Assembly: GCF_963575615.1 (NCBI RefSeq)
Contig: NZ_CAUYTL010000016.1
Coordinates: forward strand, 1-62,525
DNA: 62,525 bases
Reading direction: 5' to 3'
From: Listeria_A hofi
GTDB lineage: Bacteria > Bacillota > Bacilli > Lactobacillales > Listeriaceae
The translations under genes and the position numbers were made by a program. The notes beneath the pieces are model-generated. The model was not told the origin of the DNA, searched no databases, and saw only the letters and a list, made by a program, of their open reading frames with translations. Of the stretch, positions 35,609 to 44,376 are shown piece after piece (within the stretch, counting starts at the first letter, position 1; each line of letters begins with the position of its first letter).

Positions 35609-37096
35609 ATGACTTTATTTCCAGATGATAGTAAGACATTGCACACTGATTTGTATCAAATTAATATGATGAAGGCGTATTGGGATGATAATATGCACGA
35701 ACGCCGCGCTGTTTTTGAAGTTTTTTTCCGCGACATGCCATTTGATACGGGGTTCTGCGTATTTGCTGGGCTTGAGCGTATTATTGATTACATGGAGAAT
35801 TTGCGGTTTACGGATACGGACCTTGCTTACTTACGTGAAGAAACGATTTTTGAAGAGGAATTTCTAGATTATCTAAAAAATTTCCGGTTCACTGGGACGA
35901 TTCGCTCAGTTGTAGAAGGCGAGTTTGTGTTTAAAACCGAGCCAATCATCCAAGTAGAGGCAAACCTTGCAGAGGCGCAATTAATCGAGACGGCACTACT
36001 TAACATTGTGAATTTTCAAACGTTAATTGCGACAAAAGCGGCACGGATTAAAAATGTCGTGGAAGGCGAATCACTCGCAGAATTTGGAACGAGGCGTGCA
36101 CAGGAAATGGATGCAGCACTTTGGGGCGCACGTGCGGCTTATATCGGTGGTTGCGATTCAACGAGTAACATGCGCGCTGGCAAAACGTTCGGAATTCCAA
36201 TCTCGGGAACGATGGCGCACGCAATGGTGCAAGCTTATCGCGATGAATACGATGCGTTCAAGCGTTATGCTGAGTCGCACAAAGATTCGATTTTCCTAGT
36301 GGATACGTATGATACGCTAAAATCAGGTATTCCAAACGCGATTAAAGTTGCACAAGAAATGGGCGATGCGATTAATTTTATCGGCATTCGTTTGGATAGT
36401 GGCGATATGGCTTTCCTATCTAAAAAGGCGCGCCAAATGCTTGATGAAGCAGGATTTCCTGACGCGAAAATTTTTGCATCGAGTGATCTAGACGAAACGA
36501 CGATTCTCCACCTCAAAGCACAAAAAGCGAAAATCGATGCGTGGGGCGTTGGCACGAAGCTAATTACGGCTTACGATCAACCGGCGCTAGGTGCAGTTTA
36601 CAAACTTGTCGCGATTGCCGATGAAAATGATATTTTACAAGATTCGATCAAGCTTTCCAGCAACACCGAAAAAGTGACGACACCGGCCAAGAAAAAAGTG
36701 TACCGCATCATTACAAATGAAGATGGACCAAAAGCAGAAGGTGACTATATTTGCTTGGAAAACGAGTCATTAGAAGGCGTTGACACGCTAACAATGTTCC
36801 ACCCAGTCCACACATATATTACAAAAGAGGTCAAAAATTTCACCGCAAAAGAATTATTGGTTCCAATCTACGAAAAAGGGGAACTAGTATACCAAAGACC
36901 ATCTTTAGAACAAACCCGCCAGTATAAAGAAGAAAATCTAGCCTTGCTGTGGGATGAATATCAACGGACTGTGCGACCAGAACAATACCCTGTAGATTTA
37001 AGCGTGAAATGTTGGAAAAACAAAATGCAAAATATCGAAAACGTTCGTAAAACCGTACAAAAACATTCGCCGGTTAATTTTGATATTCCATTTTGA
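35609..37096 (+). CDS. pncB: Nicotinate phosphoribosyltransferase
   Basis: 495 residues, matching the long form of the enzyme. Motifs: HTDLYQINMMKAYW at the start, FGTRRAQEMDAALWGARAAYIGG (phosphoribosyl site with the histidine region GTMAHAMVQA after it) and IRLDSGDMAFLSKKAR. It converts nicotinate and phosphoribosyl pyrophosphate to nicotinate mononucleotide, the salvage entry to NAD. nadE follows 21 bases later, and the two probably form one unit. Confidence 0.95.
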   Translation: MTLFPDDSKTLHTDLYQINMMKAYWDDNMHERRAVFEVFFRDMPFDTGFCVFAGLERIIDYMENLRFTDTDLAYLREETIFEEEFLDYLKNFRFTGTIRSVVEGEFVFKTEPIIQVEANLAEAQLIETALLNIVNFQTLIATKAARIKNVVEGESLAEFGTRRAQEMDAALWGARAAYIGGCDSTSNMRAGKTFGIPISGTMAHAMVQAYRDEYDAFKRYAESHKDSIFLVDTYDTLKSGIPNAIKVAQEMGDAINFIGIRLDSGDMAFLSKKARQMLDEAGFPDAKIFASSDLDETTILHLKAQKAKIDAWGVGTKLITAYDQPALGAVYKLVAIADENDILQDSIKLSSNTEKVTTPAKKKVYRIITNEDGPKAEGDYICLENESLEGVDTLTMFHPVHTYITKEVKNFTAKELLVPIYEKGELVYQRPSLEQTRQYKEENLALLWDEYQRTVRPEQYPVDLSVKCWKNKMQNIENVRKTVQKHSPVNFDIPF

Positions 37097-37117
37097 GTAA
37101 GTGAAGGGGGCAAGAGA

Positions 37118-37945
37118 ATGAGTTTACAAAAACAGATTATTGCAGAAATGCACGTGTTACCAAAAATTGATGAAACCGCTGAAATCCGCAAAAGTGTGGA
37201 GTTTTTAAAGGCCTATTTGACGAAATATCCTTTTATCAAATCACTTGTGCTCGGTATTTCTGGTGGGCAAGATTCAACGCTTGCCGGCAAATTATCGCAA
37301 ATTGCCATCAGTGAACTGCGCGAAGCAACAGGGGATGAGTCCTATCAATTTATTGCTGTTCGCCTGCCATATGGTACGCAATTTGATGAGGCCGATTGTC
37401 AGGATGCACTGGATTTTATCGAGCCAGATCGCGTTGTAACAATCAACATTAAGGATGCAGTTGATGCTAGCACGGCGACATTACTGGCCGCAGATATCGA
37501 ACTTTCGGATTTTGCAAAAGGTAATGAAAAGGCACGTGAACGGATGAAAGCGCAGTACAGCATTGCCGCGATGAATCATGGCGCTGTTGTTGGAACCGAT
37601 CATTCCGCGGAAGCTGTGACTGGTTTTTATACGAAATACGGTGATGGCGGAACGGATATTAACCCGTTGTTTCGCTTGAATAAACGCCAAGGAAAGGCAC
37701 TTTTAAAGACGCTCGGTTGTCCAGAACATCTCTATCTGAAAAAGCCGACTGCCGACTTAGAAGAAAATAAACCAGCCCTGCCTGATGAAGTAGCGCTCGG
37801 TGTTACGTATGACAACATCGACGACTATTTGGAAGGCAAAAAAATCCCCAATGAAATCGCGATTCAAATCGAAAATTGGTATTTAAAAACGCAACATAAG
37901 CGCCATATGGCAATCACAATCTTTGATGACTTTTGGAAAAACTAG
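37118..37945 (+). CDS. nadE: NH3-dependent NAD+ synthetase
   Basis: 275 residues, the size of the ammonia-dependent form without a glutaminase domain. The PP-loop is LGISGGQDST near residue 45; also present are RLPYGTQ and VVGTDHSAEAVTGFYTKYGDGGTDINPL. It amidates deamido-NAD with ATP as the last step of salvage. A GAAGGGGG site lies upstream. Confidence 0.96.
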   Translation: MSLQKQIIAEMHVLPKIDETAEIRKSVEFLKAYLTKYPFIKSLVLGISGGQDSTLAGKLSQIAISELREATGDESYQFIAVRLPYGTQFDEADCQDALDFIEPDRVVTINIKDAVDASTATLLAADIELSDFAKGNEKARERMKAQYSIAAMNHGAVVGTDHSAEAVTGFYTKYGDGGTDINPLFRLNKRQGKALLKTLGCPEHLYLKKPTADLEENKPALPDEVALGVTYDNIDDYLEGKKIPNEIAIQIENWYLKTQHKRHMAITIFDDFWKN

Positions 37946-37963
37946 TTTTAGGAGGAGATGACA

Positions 37964-38272
37964 ATGAAAATTGCATTTGGCTTAATCACTAAATTCAAAG
38001 CTCACCCAGGAAACAGGAAAGCGCTCGTTAATATTTTACTTGAGGCAGCGACAGTGCTTGATAAATATAACGCTTGCATTCAGTATGTTGTTAGCGTCAA
38101 CGAAGACGATCCAGATACAGTTATCGTGACAGAAGTTTGGACAGACTCTGGACACCACAAAGCATCGCTTGACAACGAGGAAGTAAAAGCCGTAATCGAG
38201 CGTGCAAAACCGCTTATCGAATCCATCGAAAAAAGTGTAAGCATGGATGTTGTCGGTGGAAAAGGATTATAA
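37964..38272 (+). CDS. Antibiotic biosynthesis monooxygenase (ABM)-type small protein
   Basis: 102 residues of a ferredoxin-like ABM fold: IAFGLITKFKAHPGNRKALVN, then EDDPDTVIVTEVWTDSGHHKASL. Members are small cofactor-free quinol or haem-related oxygenases acting as dimers; the specific reaction is unknown. ATG 37964 is preferred to 37958 because GGAGGAG is too close to the latter. It lies 18 bases after nadE in the same direction with a terminator behind it, so it is likely co-transcribed. Confidence 0.75.
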   Translation: MKIAFGLITKFKAHPGNRKALVNILLEAATVLDKYNACIQYVVSVNEDDPDTVIVTEVWTDSGHHKASLDNEEVKAVIERAKPLIESIEKSVSMDVVGGKGL

Positions 38273-38279
38273 TTTTATG

Positions 38280-38310
38280 AAACTGCTCTTGCATTAAAGG
38301 GCAGTTTTTT
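38280..38310 (+). terminator. Terminator after the NAD salvage unit
   Basis: AAACTGCTCTT pairs with AAGGGCAGTTT (one G-T pair), then T-run. Confidence 0.75.
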
Positions 38311-38331
38311 CGATAGAAAGGAAGGTAGCAG

Positions 38332-38715
38332 ATGAAAAAATTACTCATCGTTTGCGCAGGAGGGGCAACGTCGAGCTTGATGGCGCAAAATGTTGTGAGA
38401 GAAGCAACGAAACAAGGTATGAGCGCAGCACTTTTATTTCCAGAAGACCTTCAATATAACCGCTTCGAATCACATCAAAACAAAGACCTTGTCGTTATCA
38501 TGGGTCCAATTGGTATGGTGACGACCACGCGCCTTCAAGGATATGCAAAAGTCGATGCGGTTCTCGTTTCTCCACAAGTCAAATATCTTTTCAAAAACGC
38601 CGAAACCGTTCTGAATAAACTCGAAATACCGTGTGCTAATATTGATTCTCTGTCGTTTGGAAGGATGCGCGGAGATGTTATTTTAAAGCAAGCGCTGACA
38701 TTGATGAATCTCTAA
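38332..38715 (+). CDS. Stand-alone PTS lactose/cellobiose-family EIIB-like protein
   Basis: 127 residues. It opens KKLLIVCAGGATSSLMAQNV, with the phosphate-accepting cysteine at residue 8 followed by the usual small-residue loop. This is the EIIB of the lactose/cellobiose PTS family. No EIIA or EIIC is nearby, so it either serves a transporter elsewhere or has a regulatory use. It is longer than the usual 100-105 residues by a C-terminal extension ending GDVILKQALTLMNL. Confidence 0.75.
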   Translation: MKKLLIVCAGGATSSLMAQNVVREATKQGMSAALLFPEDLQYNRFESHQNKDLVVIMGPIGMVTTTRLQGYAKVDAVLVSPQVKYLFKNAETVLNKLEIPCANIDSLSFGRMRGDVILKQALTLMNL

Positions 38716-38723
38716 TATTACTA

Positions 38724-38752
38724 TTGCAAGAATGAAGACCAGACGTTACAAT
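38724..38752 (+). promoter_or_regulatory. Probable guaA promoter
   Basis: TTGCAA (38724-38729), 17-bp spacer, TACAAT (38747-38752), giving a leader of about 60 bases. No purine riboswitch is visible in that length. Confidence 0.5.
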
Positions 38753-38818
38753 AAAGAGAAGCACTTGAACCACGCGCAATTTACATAAATAAATTTTAAA
38801 GGGGTTTTGTGAAGGAAT

Positions 38819-40363
38819 ATGAAAGATTTTACAGAGCAAGAGAAAATTATCGTTCTTGATTTTGGCAGTCAGTATAACCAATTGATTACACGTCGTATTC
38901 GCGAATTTGGCGTATACAGCGAGTTGCATCCACATACAATCACTGTAGAAGAAATGAAAGCACTCAATCCAACTGGGATTATTTTCTCCGGCGGCCCGAA
39001 CAGTGTCTACGATGAAGGCGCGTTCCGTTGCGACGAAGATCTATTTGAGATGGGCATTCCAATCCTTGGTATTTGTTACGGCATGCAGCTAATGACCAAC
39101 CATTTTGCTGGAAAAGTAGAGCCCGCAAAAGACCGCGAGTACGGCAAAGCAACGATTAATATTGAGAAACCATCCCGTCTTTTCGCAGCCCTACCAACTG
39201 AACAAATCGTTTGGATGAGCCATGGCGATCTTGTTGTTGCAGAACCAGCAGGCTTTGAAGTAACTGCTACAAGTCCGTCATGCCCAATTGCCGCGATTAC
39301 AAACGAAGACCGCAATATGTACGGCGTGCAATTCCATCCAGAAGTACAACATTCCGTTCACGGTAATGAGCTACTAAAAAACTTTGCGCTAAACATCTGT
39401 GGCTGTAAAGGCGACTGGACAATGGAGAATTTCATTGATGTAGAAGTTGCCAAAATCCGCGAACAAGTCGGCGATAAAAAAGTACTCTTGGCCCTTTCTG
39501 GCGGCGTAGATTCCTCTGTAGTTGGCGTGTTAATCCACAAAGCCATTGGTGACCAGCTAACATGTATTTTTGTCGATCACGGTTTGCTACGTAAAGGCGA
39601 AGCAGAACAAGTGATGGATACGCTATACGGTGATTTCCATATGAATATTATTAAAGTAGATGCTAAAGAACGCTTCATGACAAAACTTGCTGGTATTTCT
39701 GATCCTGAGCAAAAACGTAAAACAATTGGCAATGAGTTCATCTACGTTTTCGATGATGAAGCGACGAAACTGGACGGCGTTGAATTCCTAGCACAAGGAA
39801 CACTTTATACGGATATTATTGAAAGTGGAACAGCGACGGCACAGACAATTAAGTCCCACCATAACGTTGGCGGTTTGCCAGAAGACATGCAGTTCCAATT
39901 AATTGAGCCATTAAATACGCTGTTTAAAGACGAAGTTCGCGCATTGGGACTTGAGTTAGGAATGCCCGACGCAATTGTGTGGCGCCAACCATTCCCAGGA
40001 CCAGGATTAGGAATACGCGTATTAGGTGAGATTACCGAAGAGAAACTAGAAATCGTCCGCGATTCAGACTATATTTTACGCGAAGAAATTAAGAATGCCG
40101 GACTTGATCGCGAAATCTGGCAATATTTCACGGCATTACCAAACATCCGCAGTGTAGGCGTGATGGGCGACGGCCGTACGTATGATCATACCGTTGTAAT
40201 CCGCGCGGTAACCTCGATCGATGGCATGACAGCCGACTGGGCACGAATTCCATGGGAAGTGTTGGAGCTAATTTCGACGCGGATCGTGAATGAAGTTGCG
40301 CATGTGAATCGCGTTGTTTATGATATTACGAGTAAGCCACCAGCGACTGTTGAGTGGGAATAA
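38819..40363 (+). CDS. guaA: GMP synthase (glutamine-hydrolysing)
   Basis: 514 residues, full length. The amidotransferase part has the nucleophile cysteine in LGICYGMQ (near residue 86) and FHPEVQHS. The ATP pyrophosphatase loop is LALSGGVDSS near 225. The dimerisation end reads QPFPGPGLGIRVLGE and TSKPPATVEWE. It converts XMP to GMP. It marks the last core gene before the type VII toxin island. Confidence 0.97.
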   Translation: MKDFTEQEKIIVLDFGSQYNQLITRRIREFGVYSELHPHTITVEEMKALNPTGIIFSGGPNSVYDEGAFRCDEDLFEMGIPILGICYGMQLMTNHFAGKVEPAKDREYGKATINIEKPSRLFAALPTEQIVWMSHGDLVVAEPAGFEVTATSPSCPIAAITNEDRNMYGVQFHPEVQHSVHGNELLKNFALNICGCKGDWTMENFIDVEVAKIREQVGDKKVLLALSGGVDSSVVGVLIHKAIGDQLTCIFVDHGLLRKGEAEQVMDTLYGDFHMNIIKVDAKERFMTKLAGISDPEQKRKTIGNEFIYVFDDEATKLDGVEFLAQGTLYTDIIESGTATAQTIKSHHNVGGLPEDMQFQLIEPLNTLFKDEVRALGLELGMPDAIVWRQPFPGPGLGIRVLGEITEEKLEIVRDSDYILREEIKNAGLDREIWQYFTALPNIRSVGVMGDGRTYDHTVVIRAVTSIDGMTADWARIPWEVLELISTRIVNEVAHVNRVVYDITSKPPATVEWE

Positions 40364-40371
40364 GTAGCGAA

Positions 40372-40411
40372 AGAGTTAGGAATCCTTTTATAGGGTTTCG
40401 GCTCTTTTTTT
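40372..40411 (+). terminator. Terminator after guaA
   Basis: GAGTTAGGAATCC pairs imperfectly with GGGTTTCGGCTC, followed by seven T. A second, diverged copy lies at 45392. Confidence 0.65.
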
Positions 40412-40505
40412 GTTTCTCAAGTGTCAAAAATCCGTTTTACTATCCCAATATCGAGTGCTATAATTAGGAATAATATATGTTTTCTAGAACTAAATATTGT
40501 ACGAA
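40373..40505 (+). repeat. Direct repeat, left copy, flanking the LXG island
   Basis: Terminator plus promoter unit whose order and sequence recur at 45392-45526: AATCCTTT..GGGTTT.GGCTCTTTTTT, then TTTTACTATC..AATCGAGTGC, ATAATTAGGAATAATAT and CTAAATATTGTACGAA. The two copies bracket the toxin-immunity genes. Confidence 0.6.
40436..40464 (+). promoter_or_regulatory. Promoter of the LXG toxin operon
   Basis: TTTACT (40436-40441), 17-bp spacer, TATAAT (40459-40464). The surrounding 130 bases recur at 45392-45526. There the -10 reads CATAAT and one spacer base is lost, so this copy is the working one. Confidence 0.55.
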
Positions 40506-40532
40506 AAACCCAGCTAGAAGGGAAGTAAAGCG

Positions 40533-40820
40533 ATGTCAAAGAAAATCCAATTACCAAGCGGGCGTTTATCCGAGCACGCGAAAGAGATTGGCAGTAGCGC
40601 GAATGATATATCGTTCAAACTACAACCAACGATGTCTTATTCAACGAGTTCGGCACGCCAACTGGTACAAAGCAGTATGGACGCGGCACACATGATTAAA
40701 GCGATGCCAGAAGCCTTTAACAAGGATGTGCAAAACCTGAAAAATGTCGAGCAGGCATTTGTCGCCTCCGAGAAAGCGATGGCGGATATGTGGAGTAAGG
40801 CGCTTCATTTAGAGAAATAA
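40533..40820 (+). CDS. DUF3130/TIGR04197-type LXG-associated helical protein
   Basis: 95 residues, all helical, opening KKIQLPSGRLSEHAKEIGSS and with a second helix QLVQSSMDAAHMIKAMPEAF. This pattern suits the TIGR04197/DUF3130 partners that bind the N-terminus of LXG toxins and help target them to the type VII secretion channel. It has no signal peptide, as expected. GGGAAG precedes the ATG. Being first of the operon, it sits where such partner genes normally do. Confidence 0.75.
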   Translation: MSKKIQLPSGRLSEHAKEIGSSANDISFKLQPTMSYSTSSARQLVQSSMDAAHMIKAMPEAFNKDVQNLKNVEQAFVASEKAMADMWSKALHLEK

Positions 40821-40848
40821 AAACAGACATGAGGAGTGAAAAGAAGGG

Positions 40849-41151
40849 ATGAAACAGCAGGAGGAAGCAGTACGAAGGAGTATCGAGAAACAACGGGAAT
40901 TAGAAGATGTAGAGCGTGAATTTAGGCAGTTAAAACGCCAACAAGATGATTTGCTTTCACGAATTGGAAATGCATGGCGCGGAAATTACTCAGAGAACAA
41001 ATTAGGTGCGATTGCCTTCGATTTAGCGCAGGAACAACGCATGACGCAAAAGAAACTCTACAACTTAGATGATCAACTCCAAGCAGAGCACAAACAAGCA
41101 AAAGCCGACGTCGAACGAGCGAAAGAGGCGAAAGCGGATGCCACGCATTGA
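40849..41151 (+). CDS. DUF3958-type LXG-associated coiled-coil protein
   Basis: 100 residues, strongly charged and helical throughout (EEAVRRSIEKQRELEDVERE; a middle RIGNAWRGNYSEN turn; KADVERAKEAKADATH). The helix-turn-helix with a W-R-G near the turn suits the second small partner of LXG toxins, DUF3958. Its stop overlaps the start of the LXG gene by 14 bases, so production is coupled to the toxin. Confidence 0.65.
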   Translation: MKQQEEAVRRSIEKQRELEDVEREFRQLKRQQDDLLSRIGNAWRGNYSENKLGAIAFDLAQEQRMTQKKLYNLDDQLQAEHKQAKADVERAKEAKADATH

Positions 41152-42094
41152 TATAGGCGAAGTACGTTATTTTGTCGAGCAGTTTTTAAGAGAGTCTCAG
41201 AAATTAAAGAACGCACTAACGAATTACCGAAAAGCAGTCGCGAAAATAATTGAAGATGGTGACATCAAAGGGGAAATCGCAGACAGCGCGAAGAACTACT
41301 ACCAAACGGTACACTATCCAATTATCGATACAACCAAGGCATGTATGACGGATGCCGAAGAAATTCTCAAGAAATACACCACCGATTTTCATAATCAGGT
41401 GGACCCATCGATGAATGCGCGAATTGATTCCGATGAATTACAAGAACTCCAAGCCGAAGTCCGAAAATGCCAAAATCGCTATGAAGACTTATTAGTAAAA
41501 ATGAAATCGATGGCTGGCGGTTCTTCGTTAGGACAACAAATCGGCATGCAATTAGGGATGCAAACGGCGATGGGGCAATTACAACACGAAATGCAAATCA
41601 TTGAACGTTATCTTGATTTTGACATGAGTCACCAAAATGTGATGCAGGATGTGCTAAGCAAGCTGTATCAAGTGAAGCAGGGCTTAGCAGAAATTCAAAG
41701 CAGTAAAGCCTTTAATACCGTTAGTCATACTTTTAATACAAAAGCACTACATATGGGCTGGCTAGATGGTTTGGTAACGGAGAAAAAGCCGAAGCAATAT
41801 AACTTTGAGGACTACACAAAAACATTAGAAGGCAGCTATTGGGTACTGAGCAAGAATGGCATCACCAATCAAGAAAGCGCCAAAGCAACCATTGCCTACA
41901 ACGATGCCATAAAAGATGGTACAATCAAGGTAGCAGATGAAGAATCAGGCGACTTTATGACCGATTATATGCTTAATGCGGTCAAAGGTATCAATATGCT
42001 GAATCCAGAACAACCATTAACCAAGATGCAAAGCTTCTCCATTATTGCAAGGAGTTATAACTGGTATGGTTGCGATGAGAGGTCGGAGCATTAA
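41138..42094 (+). pseudogene. LXG-domain type VII toxin, cut short by a one-base frameshift
   Basis: 318 residues. The N-terminal LXG domain of about 200 residues starts PRIDIGEVRYFVEQFLRESQ and has heptad-like helices; a linker with repeated M-Q-L-G follows. The frame ends in an out-of-frame run SYNWYGCDERSEH. Removing one base of GCAA (42047-42050) joins MQSFSII to GVITGMVAMRGRSIKVPK of the nuclease tip, and a parallel junction at 43310 (QSFSIISGVIIGG) is in frame. The break is therefore an insertion, not a natural end. ATG 41138 lies within the preceding gene's end. LXG toxins are exported by the type VII system and kill competitors. Confidence 0.8.
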
Positions 42095-42629
42095 AGTACC
42101 TAAGAAGACCTTTGATACAATATACACAGATGTAAATATGAAGGAAGTATTCAAGTATACAAAAGGTTATGATGTAAAACCGAAATACAGTAGTTTCGAT
42201 GTTAGAGTAAAGAAAACCCCATTAAATTATGGGGAGTGGAAAGGCTCACGTGGAAATTCTATATTTATATCCAGCAAACCAGAAGTGAAGCCGTTTTTGG
42301 ATGAGACAAAACTTGCAGGAGTAAAATATAAAGGGGCAATGCCTGATTTTTCACCATTCTCTAAAGGGGAAATTAAACTAACAAACATGACGAATGATAG
42401 GAAGAAAAATTTTGCTGCTGCTGATAAATTGTTAGCGGAAGAATGGTCAAAAGGTAAGGAAAAGTGGACAGCCAATGACGTAGCAGATTGGCGAGAAGAC
42501 AATAAGTATACATGGCATGAGTTAAATGATTTAGAGACAATCCAGTTAGTTCCTAGTAAAATAAATGGTGTCTATAAACATCTTGGTGGCGTGGGAGAAT
42601 ATAATATTAACCTAAGATCAAAGGAGTAG
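42066..42629 (+). CDS. Nuclease tip (WHH/HNH-EndoVII-like) severed from the LXG protein
   Basis: 187 residues from ATG 42066, which has AAGGAG (42049-42054) 11 bases upstream, so it could be made as a separate cytoplasmic protein. The start begins within the linker (MVAMRGRSIKVPKKTFD). The C-terminus YTWHELNDLETIQLVPSKIN followed by H-x-GGV is the pattern of HNH/endonuclease VII toxins of the WHH group, here with W-H-E. A nuclease action on DNA is expected from the family. An immunity-like gene follows six bases later. Apart from the LXG part it would not be exported. Confidence 0.7.
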   Translation: MVAMRGRSIKVPKKTFDTIYTDVNMKEVFKYTKGYDVKPKYSSFDVRVKKTPLNYGEWKGSRGNSIFISSKPEVKPFLDETKLAGVKYKGAMPDFSPFSKGEIKLTNMTNDRKKNFAAADKLLAEEWSKGKEKWTANDVADWREDNKYTWHELNDLETIQLVPSKINGVYKHLGGVGEYNINLRSKE

Positions 42630-42635
42630 ATTTAA

Positions 42636-43115
42636 GTGACGAAGATAAATGATGATTTATTTGGCGAAATAGAATTCGACTTGTACTGGAGTGGAAAAAC
42701 TTCAATTGTAATGTTTGAAAAAAAACATGATATCATTTTGAGTATTGATGGGGAAGAAGATGCTGATTTCTCGCCAATTCAACGTGAAGCATATACAAAT
42801 TTCATGGCAAAAATGGATGAAATTATGAGTGCTGTAGAACTAGATATTCTAGAATATTATGAAGATAATTTTGAGGAATACAGAGATATGGCTGGTGAAG
42901 TCGAGGCGGACAGAATTGCCCCTGAGATTAGTACAGTTGAGGAATTAGGGAAGCTAGTAATTCCTACACAATTAATCGTTAGACGCGTTAGGAAGAACGG
43001 CGTGAGAAGGGTAGGTTTAGTTTGTGATTGCACTTGGGATATAGATAATGGTGTGGGTGTTCGAATTGAAGATGAAAAAGTAGAAGAAGTGGATTACCAA
43101 GATATAGTACTATAA
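42636..43115 (+). CDS. Probable immunity protein (DUF6985-like)
   Basis: 159 acidic residues. The opening DDLFGEIEFDLYWSGKTSIV and LSIDGEEDADFSPIQREAY followed by DILEYYEDNFEEYR suit a DUF6985-type or related family that often stands behind polymorphic toxin genes. The start is GTG 42636 with AAGGAG nine bases upstream. An acidic protein placed right after a nuclease tip is the normal arrangement for an inhibitor. A terminator follows. Direct binding is inference. Confidence 0.65.
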   Translation: MTKINDDLFGEIEFDLYWSGKTSIVMFEKKHDIILSIDGEEDADFSPIQREAYTNFMAKMDEIMSAVELDILEYYEDNFEEYRDMAGEVEADRIAPEISTVEELGKLVIPTQLIVRRVRKNGVRRVGLVCDCTWDIDNGVGVRIEDEKVEEVDYQDIVL

Positions 43116-43126
43116 ATTGATTTTGG

Positions 43127-43169
43127 AACTTCTTCGTGTGCATAGAATGTTCATGCGAAGGAAGTTTTT
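43127..43169 (+). terminator. Terminator after the toxin-immunity pair
   Basis: AACTTCTTCG..CAT pairs with ATGCGAAGGAAGTT, followed by a short T-run. A second, weaker hairpin lies at 43187-43230. Together they separate the orphan tip downstream from the toxin promoter. Confidence 0.65.
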
Positions 43170-43303
43170 ATGAGTAATAATAAAAAAGCCACAGCATGTA
43201 CCGATAATGAAATCGCTATATGGTGTGGCTCTTATATTTTCATTTCTTCTTGGATGTTCGATCAAGCAGGTAATCAATACTCACATCAAAGTAAAGTATT
43301 AAT

Positions 43304-43870
43304 CAGGCGCAGAGTTTTTCTATCATTTCGGGCGTCATTATTGGCGGTATTGTATTAAGAGGTCGTGGCAGGAAGATTTCTAGCAGTCATTTAAGCAAGA
43401 TACAAAGTGACATGAAAATCAAGGTGACTAAAGATGCTGAAATGAAAACATTCAGTAAGAAATTGATGGCGACAAAGCCGATGAACTCTCCTGTACCGGA
43501 TAAGTGGATAAAAAAAGGTGGAAGTATTTCGATTGATGGAAAAGGCACATGGAGCTACACTAATACAAAAGGGCAAACCGTGAAGTATCCGAACGGGTAT
43601 CCTGATTTTTCAGAGTATAGACATCCGGCAGTTAGACCAGTTCAAATTGAGTTTGCTAATCCAACTAGTAGACCGAATGACTATAAAGCGGCTAATATAC
43701 AGGCTGGCCTAGATAAAGACTCCATTCCACCAGTAACAGCTCTTAATAAAGCGCCATCTGGCTATACATGGCATCATATGGAGGATGGAAAAACGATGAT
43801 GCTTGTGGATATGAAAGTCCATGCAGAGTTCAGCCATAAAGGCGGAGTGAGTTTGAAAAACAATCAGTGA
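43304..43870 (+). pseudogene. Orphan WHH-nuclease toxin tip without LXG domain
   Basis: The frame opens after TAA 43292 and reads QAQSFSIISGVIIGGIVLRG, the same linker as in the LXG toxin, then ends YTWHHMEDGKTMMLV with H-KGGV, the WHH endonuclease VII pattern. The first ATG is 43412 (152 residues) with only weak ribosome-site sequence, and two hairpins stand upstream. It has no secretion domain, so it is best seen as a silent spare tip able to recombine with the LXG gene through the shared linker. The adjacent SMI1/KNR4 genes may carry its antidote. Confidence 0.65.
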
Positions 43871-43885
43871 AAGTGATGTGAATGG

Positions 43886-44326
43886 ATGATGAAATTATCA
43901 AATCCTAATGGAAAAGTAAGTGAAGAAGATATTCAAAAATTTGAATCAATAAATGAATTTGTTCTACCGCAAGTGTATAGAGATTTTTTAAAGGATACTA
44001 ACGGTGGTGAAACAGAGCCTAGTACTTTCTTTATATCAGAAAATGAGGGTGCAAGCGTTTTGAATTCCTTTTTTGGTCTAGGTGATATTTATGAAAATTT
44101 ACAAGACTTTATAGAAATATATGATGAGCGTTTGCCTGATGGTTTTATTCCAATTGGAAGTGATCCTAGTGGGAATGCAATTTGTGTTTCGATAAATGAA
44201 GATAACTCTGATAATATTTACTTTTGGGATCATGAGGAGGAAACAGAGAATCCTAATGAAATGAGCAATGTTTATTTTTTAGCGAATGATATTGAGGAGT
44301 TTATAAATAATTTTTATGAAGATTAA
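43886..44326 (+). CDS. SMI1/KNR4-family immunity protein 1
   Basis: 146 residues. Family signs: ISEEDIQKFE-like start (EEDIQKFESINEFVLPQVYR), FLKDTNGGETEP, GLGDIYENL, LPDGFIPIGSDPSGNAICVSI and the end NVYFLANDIEEFI. SMI1/KNR4 proteins are common immunity partners of polymorphic nuclease toxins. It follows the orphan WHH tip by 15 bases. It is one of three tandem homologues, probably arisen by duplication. Confidence 0.82.
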   Translation: MMKLSNPNGKVSEEDIQKFESINEFVLPQVYRDFLKDTNGGETEPSTFFISENEGASVLNSFFGLGDIYENLQDFIEIYDERLPDGFIPIGSDPSGNAICVSINEDNSDNIYFWDHEEETENPNEMSNVYFLANDIEEFINNFYED

Positions 44327-44376
44327 GAGAGTAAAACAGAGAATAGGCAAACTCTAATGAGACTGGGTTGATTGGA

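Noticed and set aside
43170..43358. 62-residue open frame before the orphan toxin tip
   Set aside because: It covers two hairpins and is out of frame with the recognisable toxin linker.
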